DNA of 64,000 nt from Mycobacterium sp. ACS4054 (GCF_001667275.1 NZ_LZHV01000050.1:62001-126000); one strand, 5' to 3'. Counted from the stretch's first letter, positions 52,577 to 61,528 are shown. Notes: generated from the letters alone by a model not told the origin. Made by a program: numbers and translations.

Positions 52577-53953
52577 TCAGCCGGCCGGCAGGATGTTCTG
52601 GTTGATGTGGAAGACGTTGTCCGGATCGTATTGCGCCTTGACCTCGCTGAGGCGCCGGTAATTCGCACCATAGGTCGCGCGGACCCGGTCCTGGCCCTCA
52701 TCCATCATGAAGTTGACGTAGGCGCCGCCCGCCGAATGCGGATGGATGGCCTCCCAGTACTCCCTCGTCCAGCGCCTCAACGCCCCCGCGTTCGCCGGGT
52801 CGGGGTCCACCCCCGCAATGACCTGCGAGTAGGTGACATCGCGGTAAGCGAAAGCGGTTTCGGTCTCACCCACGCGGTGGACGGCGCCGTCGATCGGGTA
52901 GAGATGCATCGTCGAGTGCATCGTCGGCAGTTCCTCGGTGAAGTGGGCGTGGGCTTCAACGGCGGCATCGGGGATGGTCCGGATGAAGTCGCCACGCCAA
53001 TACCATTGCAGCCCTTTGGGATACAGCGCGTCGAAGGTGGAGTTCAGCGCGGGATACGGGGCGGCGGCCAGGCCCTCGAAGGCCGGTTGCATCTGCCGCA
53101 CGGGTGCGAACGCCTCGTCGGCTCGGGCGGGATCGCCGGTGTAGCACCACATGACGGCGCAGGCCTTCTGCAGGTGGAAGGCCTCGGGGAACGGCGCCGC
53201 CGGCGGGACGGTCATGGCCGCGAAGAAGCCGTAGAGGTCCTCGTCCTGCGCCGGCAGGAAGTCCCGATACCAGCGCAGGATGTCGGCGGTGGCCGACGCG
53301 GGCCAGGCCGTGGGTCCACAGATCACCGTGTGCACCGGATGCAGCCGGAAGGTGAACGAGGCGACGACGCCGAAGTTTCCGCCGCCGCCGCGCAGCGCCC
53401 AGAACAGGTCGGGGTGCTCCGACTCGGACGCGGTCACCACGCGGCCGTCGGCCAAGACGACTTCGGCCGCCAGCAGGTTGTCGATGGTGAGGCCGTGCTT
53501 GCGGGTGAGGTAGCCGTGGCCGCCGCCCAGGGTGAGGCCGCCGACGCCGGTGGTCGAGATGATGCCGGCCGGCGTCGCCAGGCCGTGCGCGTGGGTTGCC
53601 GCGTCCACCTGCGCCCACGTCGCTCCGCCCTGGACGCGGGCGGTGCGCCGGTCGGGGTCCACGTCGACGCGGTTCATCGGCGACAGGTCGATCACGAGAC
53701 CGCCGTCGACACAACCGAATCCGGGCCCGTTGTGGCCCCCGCCGCGCACCGCGACGGCCAGGTTCGACGCCCGCGCGAATGCGAGGGCGCCCGCGACGTC
53801 GTGGGTCGACGCGCAGCGCACGATCACCGCCGGGCGTTTGTCGATCATGCCGTTGTGCAGCGCGCGGGCCTCGTCGTAGCCCGGGTCCGCGGGCAGGATC
53901 ACCTGGGCGCCGAATTGGCCGCGGAGTTCTTCGGTTGCGGTTGTCAGGCTCAT
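52577..53953 (-). CDS. FAD-binding PCMH/BBE-type oxidoreductase
   Basis: A 458-residue berberine-bridge-enzyme-like flavoprotein. The PCMH FAD domain is visible: VAVRGGGHNGPG near 68 with the His that may attach FAD, and GGLTLGGGHGYLTRKHGL near 145. The second covalent anchor Cys of bicovalent enzymes is replaced by His in GGGHG. The C-terminal BBE motif is YGANYRRLSEVKAQYDPDNVF. It oxidises an unknown alcohol, sugar or secondary metabolite. GAGGAGG precedes the ATG by 7 bases. It is divergent from a LuxR-type regulator with a strong inverted repeat between. Confidence 0.87.
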   Translation of the reverse strand: MSLTTATEELRGQFGAQVILPADPGYDEARALHNGMIDKRPAVIVRCASTHDVAGALAFARASNLAVAVRGGGHNGPGFGCVDGGLVIDLSPMNRVDVDPDRRTARVQGGATWAQVDAATHAHGLATPAGIISTTGVGGLTLGGGHGYLTRKHGLTIDNLLAAEVVLADGRVVTASESEHPDLFWALRGGGGNFGVVASFTFRLHPVHTVICGPTAWPASATADILRWYRDFLPAQDEDLYGFFAAMTVPPAAPFPEAFHLQKACAVMWCYTGDPARADEAFAPVRQMQPAFEGLAAAPYPALNSTFDALYPKGLQWYWRGDFIRTIPDAAVEAHAHFTEELPTMHSTMHLYPIDGAVHRVGETETAFAYRDVTYSQVIAGVDPDPANAGALRRWTREYWEAIHPHSAGGAYVNFMMDEGQDRVRATYGANYRRLSEVKAQYDPDNVFHINQNILPAG

Positions 53954-54055
53954 GTCCCGCACCTCCTCTTCGCTTCGCGAGACTTGCTGCCGTGACGCTA
54001 CGTATTGAAAAGGCCCTGCGTCATGACCACAACGAAGCATTTCCGAGGTAGCCAA

Positions 54056-54077
54056 CGATAGTCACATCTGACTATCG
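54056..54077. promoter_or_regulatory. Inverted repeat CGATAGTC-N6-GACTATCG
   Basis: Perfect 8-base arms at 54056-54063 and 54070-54077 with a 6-base spacer. It lies 33 bases upstream of the LuxR-type gene start and 103 bases from the oxidase start. It is the best operator candidate for this divergent pair. Confidence 0.6.
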
Positions 54078-54109
54078 ACCGGCCAAGACGGCGCGATTAC
54101 GTTGATCCC

Positions 54110-57019
54110 ATGGCGCAATGGGTGCCGCCCCCGCTTCCAGCGGAACTGATGGCGCGCCGCCGCGGCCCGCTGGTGGGCCGCGACGCGGAACTCGCGGCGT
54201 TCGAGCGGGCCTGGGAACGGGTCGAGGGCGGTGACCGCCAGGCGGTGTTCATCGGCGGTGAGCCCGGGGCCGGTAAGACGCGGTTGGCCGCCGAGGTGGC
54301 CGGCACCCTGGCGGCGCACGACGTCGCGGTGCTCGTCGGCGCCTCGACGGCCGACGAGGACGTTCCGTACGCTCCCTTCGCGGTCGCGCTGGACCGGCTG
54401 CTGACCGCCGCGCCGCCCGGCTCGATGGCCGACCTGCTGGCCGACGTCGGGCCGCAACTGCGCCGGCTGTCGGCCCAGGTGGACCGGCATCTGCCGGACG
54501 CCGGTGCGGCGATGGACGTCGGCTCGCCCCGGCAGGCGCTCTTCGACGCCTTGACCGGCTTCCTGCGCCGCCTGGCCGCCGACCGCCCCGTCGCGTTGAT
54601 CGTCGACGACCTGCACTGGGCGCAGCTGCCCACCCTGGCGATGCTCGAACACGTGCTCATCGCGTGCGCTGATGTCCGCATGCTGTTGGTGGCCACCTTC
54701 CGCACGACCCCGCCAGACCGTTCCGACGAGCTCGCCACCCGGCTGGCGGAACTGCACCGCTTCGACGGGGTCCGACGCCTGGACCTGGCCGGGCTGGACA
54801 CCGAGGCGATCGCCGAATTCGTGCGCCGCACCCAGCAGTTGGCGCCCGCGTCCGCGCGCACGGCCGCCGCGCTGTTGCGCGACAAGACCGGGGGCAACCC
54901 GTTCTTCTTGACCGAACTGGTCAACGACTTGGAGGTCCGCGGCGGGCTGGCGACGTTGGGGGCGCAGCAGACCGTGCCCGCCTCGATCGGGGACGCCATC
55001 GCCCGCCGCCTGGCCGGGCTCGGGGCCGGCGTCCGCGGCGTCATCGAGCAGGCCGCGGTGCTGGGAGAAACGTTCGATCTGCCGGCATTGATCGCCGCGA
55101 GTGACACCGATCTGCCCGCGACGCTCGCGGCGGTCGATTCGGCCGAAGCCGTGGGGCTGGTCCGCGCGGTTCAGGACTCCGACGGGGAGTTCGCGTTCGT
55201 GCACGCGCTCACCCGCGAATCGGTGGTCGGCGGCATGGCGGCGTCGCGGCTGCGGATCATGCACGCGCGGGCCGCCGAGGCGCTCGAGGGCCGGGAGGAC
55301 CCGTCGGTCGTCCCGCGCCTGGCGAACCATTACCTGCGGGCGCACGTCCTCGGCTACCACGAGCAGGCGCTGCGGTACGCGCACCAGGCGGCCCGGATGG
55401 CCGAACAGAGCCTCGCCTACGAGGACGCGGCGAGATGGTTCGAGCGGGCGGCGTCGCTGCCCGAGATGAATCGCGCCGATCGGGCCAGGCTGGATCTCGA
55501 CGCGGCCGCCAATCACGTGCGCGCGGGTGATTTCGCTCGGTCGCGCGCGATCTACGATCGCTTGAGCGCGATGGCTGACCCGCTGATCCGCCTGGGGGCC
55601 GCCGTCGGCTACGAGGAAGCGAATTGGCGTCGGGGACAGTCCGATTCGAAGGCCGCCGACCTGCTGGCGTCGGCGCTGGAATCCTGCGGCCTGGATACCG
55701 AGGACCCCCGTTATGTCCAGGCGCTTGGCAGCTTCGGGCGAGCGTTGGCCTTCGCGGGTGAGGCGTCGCGGGCGCGCGAAATCGGCAACAAGGCGATCGA
55801 GCGCGCGCGGGCCTTGAACGATCCGGCGGTGCTGATGCACACCCTCAAGACGAGCCTGTGGCACGGGCTCACCCCGGAGCTCTGCGAGGTGCAGGCGGAG
55901 CGTTCGGCCGAGGTATCCCGGATGGCGCTGGCGCGCCGAGACTACGAGGTGCTTGGGGCGGCATCACACTTTCGCGCCATGGTCAGCTATCTGGCCGGCC
56001 GGCCCGACGACCTGCTCGCCTCGACCGCGGACATGCGGCGAGCCGGTCAAGCCTGCGGCCAGCCCGTCTTCGGCTTCGTCGGCGCGTGCGTCGAGCAAGC
56101 GCTCGCCTACCTGCGCGGTGACTTCGCGGGCGCCGAAAGGTGGGCCGACATCGCCTTGCGCACAGGCGATTTGTTCGACGCGGAGGACACCGAGGGCTCG
56201 AACGGGGTCCAGATGTTCATGATCCGGCGCGAAACATCGGAATTGAAGAGATTCGCCGGATTCGTCGACGGCAGTGAGACGTTCACCGGGCGATGGGTGC
56301 CCGGCCTGCTGGCGTTGTACACCGAGCTCGGCTGCGAGGCCGGCATGACCCGGGCGCTCAATCACCTGCTCAATCGCAAGCTCGGCGACCGCACCAACGA
56401 GGCGCAATGGCCGATGGAGCTGGTGTTCATGGTCGAGGCGGCGTTGGAGCTGAGCAACCGGGAAGCCCTGCATGCGCTGCGTCCGTTCGTATCTCGCTAC
56501 GCCGGCAAGAATCTGGTCGCCGGCCAGTTCGTCGCGCTGTTCGGCAGCGCCGACCGGTACCTCGCCCGGATCGCGGCGCTCGATGGCGATACCGCCGCGG
56601 CCGAGCGGCATTTCGCCGCGGCACTCGAGATGGACCGCCGCATGGGCTCGGTGGTTCACGTCGGCGAGACGCTGGTCCGCCATGCGGCGTTTGCGGCGTC
56701 GCGCGGCCGGACCGAGGAAGCGCGGCGCCTGGCCGGGGAGGCCCGGGCGATCGCCGCGCCGATCGGACAGCAGCGGGTCGTCGACCTGGCCGATGCGTTG
56801 CTGTCGTCGAGCGCCGAGGGCCCGGACGGCTTGACCGAACGGGAGGTCGAGGTGTTGCGGCTGCTCGCCGAGGGGTTGAGCAACCGCGCGATCGGTGAGC
56901 GCCTCTACATCAGCACCAACACCGCCGCCAACCATGTCCGCAACATCCTGATCAAGATCGGCGCCGCGAACCGCACGCAGGCGGCGATGTACGCCGCCGA
57001 CCGGGAACTGCTCGGCTAG
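54110..57019 (+). CDS. LuxR-type regulator with N-terminal AAA ATPase (LAL/MalT-like)
   Basis: A 969-residue large ATP-binding LuxR regulator. Walker A GGEPGAGKTRLA is at about 49-60 and a Walker B-like ALIVDDLHW near 163. A helical TPR-like middle follows, and a C-terminal LuxR HTH spans about 905-965 (LTEREVEVLRLLAEGLSNRA, then TAANHVRNILIKIGAANRTQ). Proteins of this kind bind DNA in an ATP- and inducer-dependent way. The divergent flavin oxidase is the likely target, with the inverted repeat at 54056 as operator. The ATG at 54110 is the first giving an intact N terminus. Confidence 0.88.
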   Translation: MAQWVPPPLPAELMARRRGPLVGRDAELAAFERAWERVEGGDRQAVFIGGEPGAGKTRLAAEVAGTLAAHDVAVLVGASTADEDVPYAPFAVALDRLLTAAPPGSMADLLADVGPQLRRLSAQVDRHLPDAGAAMDVGSPRQALFDALTGFLRRLAADRPVALIVDDLHWAQLPTLAMLEHVLIACADVRMLLVATFRTTPPDRSDELATRLAELHRFDGVRRLDLAGLDTEAIAEFVRRTQQLAPASARTAAALLRDKTGGNPFFLTELVNDLEVRGGLATLGAQQTVPASIGDAIARRLAGLGAGVRGVIEQAAVLGETFDLPALIAASDTDLPATLAAVDSAEAVGLVRAVQDSDGEFAFVHALTRESVVGGMAASRLRIMHARAAEALEGREDPSVVPRLANHYLRAHVLGYHEQALRYAHQAARMAEQSLAYEDAARWFERAASLPEMNRADRARLDLDAAANHVRAGDFARSRAIYDRLSAMADPLIRLGAAVGYEEANWRRGQSDSKAADLLASALESCGLDTEDPRYVQALGSFGRALAFAGEASRAREIGNKAIERARALNDPAVLMHTLKTSLWHGLTPELCEVQAERSAEVSRMALARRDYEVLGAASHFRAMVSYLAGRPDDLLASTADMRRAGQACGQPVFGFVGACVEQALAYLRGDFAGAERWADIALRTGDLFDAEDTEGSNGVQMFMIRRETSELKRFAGFVDGSETFTGRWVPGLLALYTELGCEAGMTRALNHLLNRKLGDRTNEAQWPMELVFMVEAALELSNREALHALRPFVSRYAGKNLVAGQFVALFGSADRYLARIAALDGDTAAAERHFAAALEMDRRMGSVVHVGETLVRHAAFAASRGRTEEARRLAGEARAIAAPIGQQRVVDLADALLSSSAEGPDGLTEREVEVLRLLAEGLSNRAIGERLYISTNTAANHVRNILIKIGAANRTQAAMYAADRELLG

Positions 57020-57024
57020 CGACC

Positions 57025-57294
57025 TCAGATGTCCGACGTGGCACCGGTGGGCATGACCCGATCGCGCATCTCGACGATGACATCGGCGGGCAGCCCGGCC
57101 CGCGCGGCCGCCGTTCTGATCGCCTCGGGCGACGGCGCCTCGTACAGGCAATAGGTCTTTCTTTTGTCCGCCGAGAGGAACGAGTACATCCAGCGGACGC
57201 CCTCCTGATCGTTGATCCGATTGATCCCGTCGGCGACCTCGAGGCTGGGTTCCAGCTCCTCGGCGAAGTTGCGCTCGACCATGAAGATGGGCAC
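57025..57294 (-). CDS. DUF4242 (SCO4226-like nickel-binding) protein
   Basis: An 89-residue ferredoxin-like-fold protein of the DUF4242 family, in which Streptomyces SCO4226 binds nickel. Family blocks are FMVERNF, VRWMYSFLSADKRKTYCLYE near 34-53 and APSPEAIRTAAARAGLPAD. The family's ligand and function are poorly known. The GTG at 57294 is chosen because AGGAG lies 8 bases upstream; an internal ATG at 57282 is possible. It converges with the LuxR-type gene, 5 bases apart, and is downstream of the MarR gene on the same strand with 76 bases between. Confidence 0.8.
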   Translation of the reverse strand: MPIFMVERNFAEELEPSLEVADGINRINDQEGVRWMYSFLSADKRKTYCLYEAPSPEAIRTAAARAGLPADVIVEMRDRVMPTGATSDI

Positions 57295-57370
57295 GGCGGA
57301 CTCCTGTTCATTGTCTTGGGTCGAACCTACGCCCTGAACGCCCGCTAAGACGAACGATTTGCCGGTGCCG

Positions 57371-57829
57371 TCACTCGGGTGCCGCTTCGGCGGCGTGGAC
57401 GAGCAGCAGCTGTAGGGTTTCGCGCAACTCGCCCAACCGCTGACGCCCCAGGACCCGCTCCCAACGCGTCTCCAAATCGACTGCATGGGAGCGCATTACC
57501 CGAAGCGCGTGCCGGCCGCGCGTCGTCAACTCGATGATGCGCGCTCGGGCGTCGACCGGATCGGGCGCGCGGGACACGTAGCCATGCCGCTCCAGGGCGG
57601 CGATTGCCTGGGCAACTGCCTGACGGGTCACGCCGAGCCGGTCGGCCAGGTCCGACGCGTGCAGTCCCCCGGCCGCCAGCGGCACCAGGGCAACCGCTTG
57701 CGCCGGGCGGATGCCGTCGAGTCCCGCGGCCGTGAACGCCGCCCGCAGTCCGGGCGCCCCGGACGCGGCCACCAGGTTCACCAGCGCCGGAACGGTGGGC
57801 TGCCAATCGGGATGCAGGGGCCGTCGCAC
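57371..57829 (-). CDS. MarR family transcriptional regulator
   Basis: A 152-residue MarR-type winged-helix regulator. The recognition region is ASDLADRLGVTRQAVAQAIA at about 57-76, and the wing holds SRAPDPVDARARIIELTTRG. It is divergent from a lipoprotein esterase gene. A nearly ideal 19-base palindrome, TTGACAAGT-A-ACTTGTCAA, sits in the 75-base gap and is the probable binding site. The GTG at 57829 is assumed; there is no good ribosome site, and no ATG exists in frame upstream of the HTH, so the exact start is uncertain. Confidence 0.82.
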   Translation of the reverse strand: MRRPLHPDWQPTVPALVNLVAASGAPGLRAAFTAAGLDGIRPAQAVALVPLAAGGLHASDLADRLGVTRQAVAQAIAALERHGYVSRAPDPVDARARIIELTTRGRHALRVMRSHAVDLETRWERVLGRQRLGELRETLQLLLVHAAEAAPE

Positions 57830-57857
57830 GGGGATGAGTGTGCCACTCGCGCGTTGA

Positions 57858-57876
57858 TTGACAAGTAACTTGTCAA
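57858..57876. promoter_or_regulatory. 19-base palindrome, MarR operator candidate
   Basis: TTGACAAGT (57858-57866) and ACTTGTCAA (57868-57876) are perfect 9-base arms around a single A. It lies between the divergent MarR and lipoprotein esterase starts. TTGACA within it may be the -35 of the esterase promoter, so binding would repress transcription directly. Confidence 0.7.
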
Positions 57877-57904
57877 AATCGCCGCCGGCTGCCACGATGG
57901 CGGC

Positions 57905-58852
57905 ATGCCATCGCGTCGGGCCCGGGGGGCCGGCCTCTGCGTCATCGCCGTCCTGACCGTCTTGCTCGGCGGGTGCCTGGGCGGCGGCGGGCATGCACTG
58001 GGAACGCCCGGCCCGCAGACGATCCCGGTCGGGCAGTCGACGCAGAGCATCGAGTCGGGCGGTGTCAGCCGGTCCTTTCACCTGTACCGACCACAGGGCG
58101 TGTCCGATCCGGCCCCGCTGGTGGTGATGCTGCACGGCGGTTTCGGCAACGGCGAGCAGGCCGAGCGCGCCTACCACTGGGACGCCGAGGCCGACCGCGG
58201 GGGATTCCTGGTCGCCTACCCCGACGGGCTCAACCGCGCCTGGAACGCCGGCACCTGCTGCGGTCAACCGCAGCGCGTCGACGCCGACGACGTCGGCTTC
58301 ATCACGACCATGGTCGCCGCCATCGAACAACAGCTGCCCATCGATCGGGCGCGCGTCTACGCCACCGGCATGTCCAACGGCGCGATGATGGCGCTCCGGT
58401 TGGGCTGCCAGTCCGACCTTTTCGTGGCGATCGCTCCGGTGGCGGGCACGCTGCTGACCGACTGTTCCCACGCCCGGCGGACCTCGGTGCTGCAGATCCA
58501 CGGCACGGCCGACGACCGGGTCCCCTACAACGGCGGCCCCGGAAAAGCCTTCACGGCCAACGGGACTGCCCGCGTCGACGGGCCATCGGTGGAGTCCGTC
58601 AACGCCACCTGGCGCGCCATCGACGCGTGCGGGCCGCCCAACGCGAGCACCGCGGGTGACGTGACCACGCAAACCGCCGGGTGCGCGGACGGGCGCACCG
58701 TCGAGTTGATCGCGGTGGCGGGCGCCGGTCACCAATGGCCGGGCGGTGAGCCCAGCCCCCTCGCCGAAAAGCTCGCGGGCATCCCCGCCCCCTCGTCGGC
58801 CCTGGACGCCACCGACACAATCTGGCAGTTCTTCGCCCGGAACCACCGCTAG
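57905..58852 (+). CDS. Lipoprotein esterase, PHB-depolymerase/LpqC-like
   Basis: A 315-residue lipoprotein of the polyhydroxybutyrate depolymerase/feruloyl esterase family. The lipobox LLGGC places the lipidated Cys at residue 24. The nucleophile Ser157 is in TGMSNGAMM, an oxyanion-type VMLHGGFGNGEQ is near 75, the Asp candidate is in QIHGTADDRVPY near 200, and the His is in GAGHQWPGG near 280. The Cys pair CCGQ is typical. M. tuberculosis LpqC and LpqP are similar; which is orthologous is undecided. It is anchored outside the membrane and is probably repressed by the divergent MarR protein. Confidence 0.86.
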   Translation: MPSRRARGAGLCVIAVLTVLLGGCLGGGGHALGTPGPQTIPVGQSTQSIESGGVSRSFHLYRPQGVSDPAPLVVMLHGGFGNGEQAERAYHWDAEADRGGFLVAYPDGLNRAWNAGTCCGQPQRVDADDVGFITTMVAAIEQQLPIDRARVYATGMSNGAMMALRLGCQSDLFVAIAPVAGTLLTDCSHARRTSVLQIHGTADDRVPYNGGPGKAFTANGTARVDGPSVESVNATWRAIDACGPPNASTAGDVTTQTAGCADGRTVELIAVAGAGHQWPGGEPSPLAEKLAGIPAPSSALDATDTIWQFFARNHR

Positions 58853-58922
58853 CGGGCGGGCGGTCTCTAAAAGTTTAGAGATTGCCCTTCCCCCGGCGGC
58901 GTCCGATTGTTACCGTTCCGTA

Positions 58923-60215
58923 ATGCGCCGGGTTGGGGGAGCTTTCGCCGTCCTGCTGATCTTCACCTCAACCCTGATCGGGGGCGCGGGCAGCGGCGGC
59001 GCCGACGGCGGGGACGAACCGCAGTACGCGCAGTTCTACACGCCGCCCGACCCGTTGCCACCGGGCCAGCCGGGCGACCTGATCCGCACCGAGCCGTCAC
59101 GGCTGGTGCTGGAACCGTCGGGCCAGCTGGGCGCGATCATGGCCACCGGTACCCGAATCATGTACCGCAGCACCGACACTCGCGGTAACCCGATCGCCGT
59201 CACGGGCACCTACTTCGAGCCCTACAACGCGTGGCCGGGCAAGGGGCCGCGGCCCCTGATCAGCTACGCGCCCGGCACGCAGGGCCAAGGCAATCAGTGC
59301 GCGCCGTCGCGGATGTTCAACCAGGGCATCCATTATTCGGGCGGCTGGGACATCATGTTCAACTACGAGGAGCTGTTCGTCGCCACGATGGTCGCGCGCG
59401 GTTTCGCCATCGTGATGACCGACTACGAGGGCCTCGGCACCACCACGATGCACACCTACGTGGGCCGCGTGGCCGAGGGGCAGGCCGTGCTCGACGCCGC
59501 CCGCGCGGCGATGCGGCTGCCCGGCACCTCGCTGGATCCCCATGGGCCGGTGGCCTTTTGGGGCTACTCGCAGGGTGGCGGCGCGACCGCATCGGCGGCC
59601 GAGCTGGCGTCGGCCTACGCGCCCGATCTTCACATCGTGGGCACCTATGCCGGGGCGCCGCCCGCGAACCTCAAGGAGCTGTTTCCCTACGCCGACGGCA
59701 GCGTTCTCGTCGGCGTCGTCGGGTACGCCCTCAACAGCGTGATGGCGGCCTACCCCGAGGCCGCCGACGCGATTCGCTCCAAGATGACGCCGCGAGGGCT
59801 GGCGATGCTGGAATCGGTGTCGCGCCAATGCGTCGGACAAACCCTGCTGGACTTCATGTTTCGCCACATCCAGCCGTACTTCACCGAAGACATCCATCAA
59901 TTGGTCAACGAAGAACCGTTCAGCACCCTGTTCGAGGACCAGCGGATAGGGCGCTACAAACCCAACGCGCCGGTGCTGATCAACAGCAACCGGTACGACC
60001 CGCTGGTGCCGTGGACCGCGGCCAACCAACTCGGTCGCGACTGGTGCGCCCAGGGGGCCGACGTGGAATTCCGCACCAACGAGGAACCGCCGTTTCTCAA
60101 CAAGCTGATCATCAACCACGCGCTGCCCATGCTCGTCGACGGCGAGCCGGCCATGCAGTGGATCGCCGCCCGCTTCAACGGCGAACCGACCGCACCCAAC
60201 TGCGGTCAGTTCTAG
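58923..60215 (+). CDS. Secreted lipase (secretory lipase/LIP family)
   Basis: A 430-residue secreted lipase of the LIP family. A signal peptide covers about 26 residues (VGGAFAVLLIFTSTLIGGAG). The nucleophile Ser216 is in WGYSQGGGA, the Asp candidate is in SNRYDPLVPW near 358, and the His is in INHALPML near 400. Cys residues (NQC, RQC, DWC, NC) likely pair outside the cell. Mycobacterial relatives hydrolyse triacylglycerol or wax esters. The ATG at 58923 begins the signal peptide. After its TAG the same reading frame continues without interruption into a TetR-type sequence. Confidence 0.86.
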   Translation: MRRVGGAFAVLLIFTSTLIGGAGSGGADGGDEPQYAQFYTPPDPLPPGQPGDLIRTEPSRLVLEPSGQLGAIMATGTRIMYRSTDTRGNPIAVTGTYFEPYNAWPGKGPRPLISYAPGTQGQGNQCAPSRMFNQGIHYSGGWDIMFNYEELFVATMVARGFAIVMTDYEGLGTTTMHTYVGRVAEGQAVLDAARAAMRLPGTSLDPHGPVAFWGYSQGGGATASAAELASAYAPDLHIVGTYAGAPPANLKELFPYADGSVLVGVVGYALNSVMAAYPEAADAIRSKMTPRGLAMLESVSRQCVGQTLLDFMFRHIQPYFTEDIHQLVNEEPFSTLFEDQRIGRYKPNAPVLINSNRYDPLVPWTAANQLGRDWCAQGADVEFRTNEEPPFLNKLIINHALPMLVDGEPAMQWIAARFNGEPTAPNCGQF

Positions 60216-60290
60216 ACTGGACGCATCGCTGCACGTAGAAAGCACAACGCGCCCGAGCGGCGCCGCCAGCTCGCCGACGCCGCGATCCAG

Positions 60291-60851
60291 TTGCTGGGCA
60301 GCAATGGAGTCCACGGCGTCAGCCACCCCCGGGTCGACGACCACGCCGGCGTGCCGGCGGGCACCGCCTCGTTCTACTTCAGGACCCGCAAGGCGCTGCT
60401 GCACGCCGTCGCAACCCGGCTGGCCGAACTCGACGTGGCCGACTTCTCCCGGATGGCCGAGCTCGCCGACGACCCGTCGGCGCATTTCACCGGCACCGCG
60501 GGGCTGGCCCGCATCGTCATGTACGTCAACACCGAACCCTGGCTGACCCGCGCCAAGGCCCGCTACGAGCTCGCGTTGCTCGCCGGCCGGGACGCGGAGC
60601 TGGCCGACATCCTGGACGAGTCCGCGACGCGCCTGCACACCCTGGCCCGCGATGTGGTCACCCAATGGCATCCCGCGGCGAGCGCGCCCGACCCGGCGCT
60701 GGTCGCCGACCAGGCGATCGCCACCCTGGCCTTGATCAACGGGATCATGCTGACATTCGTCGCGGGGCAGCCGGCCGTCGACAGCGCCGAACACCTCGAC
60801 CGGCTCATCCGGGGCGTCATCGCCGGCGTCGCCGCCGTTCGCGGCGACTGA
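60291..60851 (+). CDS. TetR family regulator with no clear start codon
   Basis: From the first usable start, a TTG at 60291, this reads 186 residues of a TetR repressor: HTH VSHPRVDDHAGVPAGTASFY and a C-terminal ligand domain. However the coding pattern clearly extends upstream as HNAPERRRQLADAAIQLLG, the family's first helix, back to the TAG at 60213-60215 that ends the lipase. There is no ATG, GTG or TTG in that stretch; only a rare ATC at 60225. So the true start is unresolved: a rare start codon, a truncated N terminus, stop read-through or a sequence error. It probably regulates the lipase. Confidence 0.7.
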   Translation: MLGSNGVHGVSHPRVDDHAGVPAGTASFYFRTRKALLHAVATRLAELDVADFSRMAELADDPSAHFTGTAGLARIVMYVNTEPWLTRAKARYELALLAGRDAELADILDESATRLHTLARDVVTQWHPAASAPDPALVADQAIATLALINGIMLTFVAGQPAVDSAEHLDRLIRGVIAGVAAVRGD

Positions 60852-60854
60852 CCG

Positions 60855-61463
60855 CTATCCCAGCGCAAGCATCCCGTCGATCAACCTGTGCAACACCTGG
60901 CGGGTTTCCCGGCGGGTGCGCTTGGGGTCCTCGGCGGTGGCGATCAGCATGGCCGCCTCGTCGAGGGCGCCGATCAGCACGTGCGCCAGCGGGCGCACCG
61001 GCTGCTTCGGAAACTGGCCCGCCCTGATGGCCTCGGTGAGCAACTGCTCGGTCATCCCCAGGCTGTACCGCTGGGCCACGTCGCGAAACCCCGCCCAGCC
61101 CAGCACACTTGGGGCGTCAAGCAGCATCAGCTGACGCACCTCCGGATCACCGGACACCTCCAGCCACGCGTCGACCGCGGCGCGGATCGCGTCCGCCGGC
61201 GTCGTCGCCCCCGACTCGGCCACCAACGTGCCCATCCGCGCCATCACGTCCTGCTCCACAGTTTCGACCACCTCCAGGAAAAGCGCTGCCTTGTCGGCGA
61301 ATTGGTGGTACATGGCGCCGCGCGTCACCCCGGCCGCGGTCGCGATCTCCGGCGTACCCACGTCCGCGTAACCACGAAGGCCCCACAGCTTTCGGGCGGC
61401 CGCGATCAGCGCGTCGCGGGTCGCCGCGGAGCGCTCTTCCTGAGTCCGTCGCTTGCTTTCCAT
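60855..61463 (-). CDS. TetR family transcriptional regulator
   Basis: A 202-residue TetR repressor. The N-terminal arm is ESKRRTQEERSAATRDALIA, and the HTH (PEIATAAGVTRGAMYHQFAD) is at about 38-57. The C-terminal domain includes VRQLMLLDAPSVLGW, typical of a common mycobacterial TetR subfamily. It is divergent from an alpha/beta hydrolase gene; the 65-base gap carries a 27-base near-perfect inverted repeat. It ends 3 bases from the convergent TetR gene at 60851. The ATG is the first in frame. Confidence 0.87.
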   Translation of the reverse strand: MESKRRTQEERSAATRDALIAAARKLWGLRGYADVGTPEIATAAGVTRGAMYHQFADKAALFLEVVETVEQDVMARMGTLVAESGATTPADAIRAAVDAWLEVSGDPEVRQLMLLDAPSVLGWAGFRDVAQRYSLGMTEQLLTEAIRAGQFPKQPVRPLAHVLIGALDEAAMLIATAEDPKRTRRETRQVLHRLIDGMLALG

Positions 61464-61478
61464 ACAACCTGTTGGTAA

Positions 61479-61505
61479 CTTACGAACAGACAGCCTGTTT
61501 GTAAG
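61479..61505. promoter_or_regulatory. 27-base inverted repeat, TetR operator candidate
   Basis: CTTACGAACAG (61479-61489) and CTGTTTGTAAG (61495-61505) match at 10 of 11 positions as inverted arms around ACAGC. It lies between the divergent TetR and alpha/beta hydrolase starts and ends 23 bases before the latter, so it likely controls both. Confidence 0.65.
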
Positions 61506-61528
61506 TGTATCCCGAGGTAGGAGTTTCC

